The translations under genes and the position numbers were made by a program. This document shows positions 63,776-64,000 of a DNA stretch of 64,000 nucleotides, piece by piece. The DNA is from Candidatus Fermentithermobacillaceae bacterium (GTDB lineage Bacteria; Bacillota; Sulfobacillia; Fermentithermobacillales; Fermentithermobacillaceae): positions 108,831-172,830 of the forward strand of contig DUQH01000003.1 of NCBI GenBank assembly GCA_012837895.1. The letters are read 5' to 3'. Numbering within the stretch: the stretch's first letter is position 1; each line of letters opens with the position of its first letter. The notes under the pieces were generated by a model, which did no database searches, was not told the DNA's origin, and was given only the letters and a program-made list of their open reading frames with translations.

Positions 63776-64000
63776 AATGGCTCACCACGTACGCCATTTT
63801 CAACCGATAAGGAGCCAAACCATCGCAAAATGGTGCACCACATGCACCATTTCCAACCGACAAGGAGCCAAACCATCGCAAAATGGTGCACCACATGCAC
63901 CATTTCCAACCGACAAGGAGCCAAACCACCGCAAAATGGCTCACCACGTACACCGTTTTCACTCGCAATGGAACCATAACACCCCAAAATGGTGCACCAC
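63776..64000. repeat. Array 2 of the 53-bp dyad repeat (continues past window)
   Basis: Units begin at 63776, 63829, 63882, 63935 and 63988, exactly 53 bp apart; the last is cut by the edge. The units at 63829 and 63882 differ by one base and hold AATGGTGCA and TGCACCATT around 5 nt. The unit at 63776 has AATGGC with GCCATT, a paired change that keeps the symmetry. Tails such as CAACCGACAAGGAGCCAAAC recur. Same family as 52075-52339. Confidence 0.9.

Noticed and set aside
1..64000. Insertion sequences or prophage
   Set aside because: No transposase, integrase or phage structural gene was recognised anywhere in the window.

Overview
The window reads as chromosome of an anaerobic, Gram-positive-type Bacillota (Clostridia/Limnochordia-like) bacterium. 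The evidence is AddAB recombination nuclease, RNase J, the order rimP-nusA-ylxR-infB-rbfA, a Spo0E-like protein, oxygen-sensitive enzymes (a glycyl radical enzyme and an [FeFe]-hydrogenase homologue) and strong GGAGG ribosome binding sites. I cannot name a genus. No insertion sequence, prophage or CRISPR array is visible. Most genes from 1 to 52 kb lie on the minus strand and are tightly packed.

Layout. 1-8.6 kb (minus): ABC exporter pair, purL, purB, a GMP synthase lacking its glutaminase domain, an ABC-F ATPase and a nitroreductase. 8.8-9.2 kb: an array of eleven 19-bp dyads in front of an MFS exporter. 9.4-16.1 kb (plus): MFS exporter, HD-GYP protein, XRE-cupin regulator, and a three-gene sensory [FeFe]-hydrogenase module (thioredoxin-like 2Fe-2S protein, H-cluster/PAS protein, SpoIIE-type phosphatase) closed by a bidirectional terminator. 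16.2-30.7 kb (minus): kbl, a TGS GTPase, addAB, a nucleoside phosphorylase, deoB, RNase J and a stress protein. 31.2-43.1 kb (minus): Spo0E-like, endonuclease IV, then the translation/RNA superoperon rimP-nusA-ylxR-infB-DUF503-rbfA-nrnA-truB-ribF-rpsO-pnp, with a promoter and a leader hairpin.

43.1-51.9 kb (minus) looks like a proline/hydroxyproline locus: HypE activase and HypD (trans-4-hydroxy-L-proline dehydratase), a terminator, then a five-gene flavin/iron-sulfur dehydrogenase of the PDH1/HcnABC type and an M24 X-Pro peptidase. A plausible reading is that imino-acid dipeptides are cleaved, hydroxyproline is dehydrated to pyrroline-5-carboxylate, and proline or a derivative exchanges electrons through the dehydrogenase. 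52.6-56.5 kb holds DUF2207 and DUF1294 membrane proteins and a radical SAM/SPASM protein. 56.8 kb is tRNA-Leu(CAA), followed by a frameshifted propeller-like gene. 57.9-62.2 kb is a potABCD polyamine ABC transporter operon with a structured leader and a strong terminator. 62.5-63.4 kb is a winged-helix/nuclease-like gene.

Two things stand out. First, intergenic dyad arrays are spaced by near-integral DNA helical turns: 32/32/41 bp at 8.8 kb, and exactly 53 bp at both 52.1 kb and 63.8 kb. Second, short tandem repeats have expanded in frame inside many proteins (HypE, PotA, PotB, PotC, the DUF2207 protein, the radical SAM C-terminus), always outside conserved cores. In addition, nusA appears to start at AUU, GuaA lacks its amidotransferase domain, and the riboflavin kinase half of RibF has lost its signature motif.
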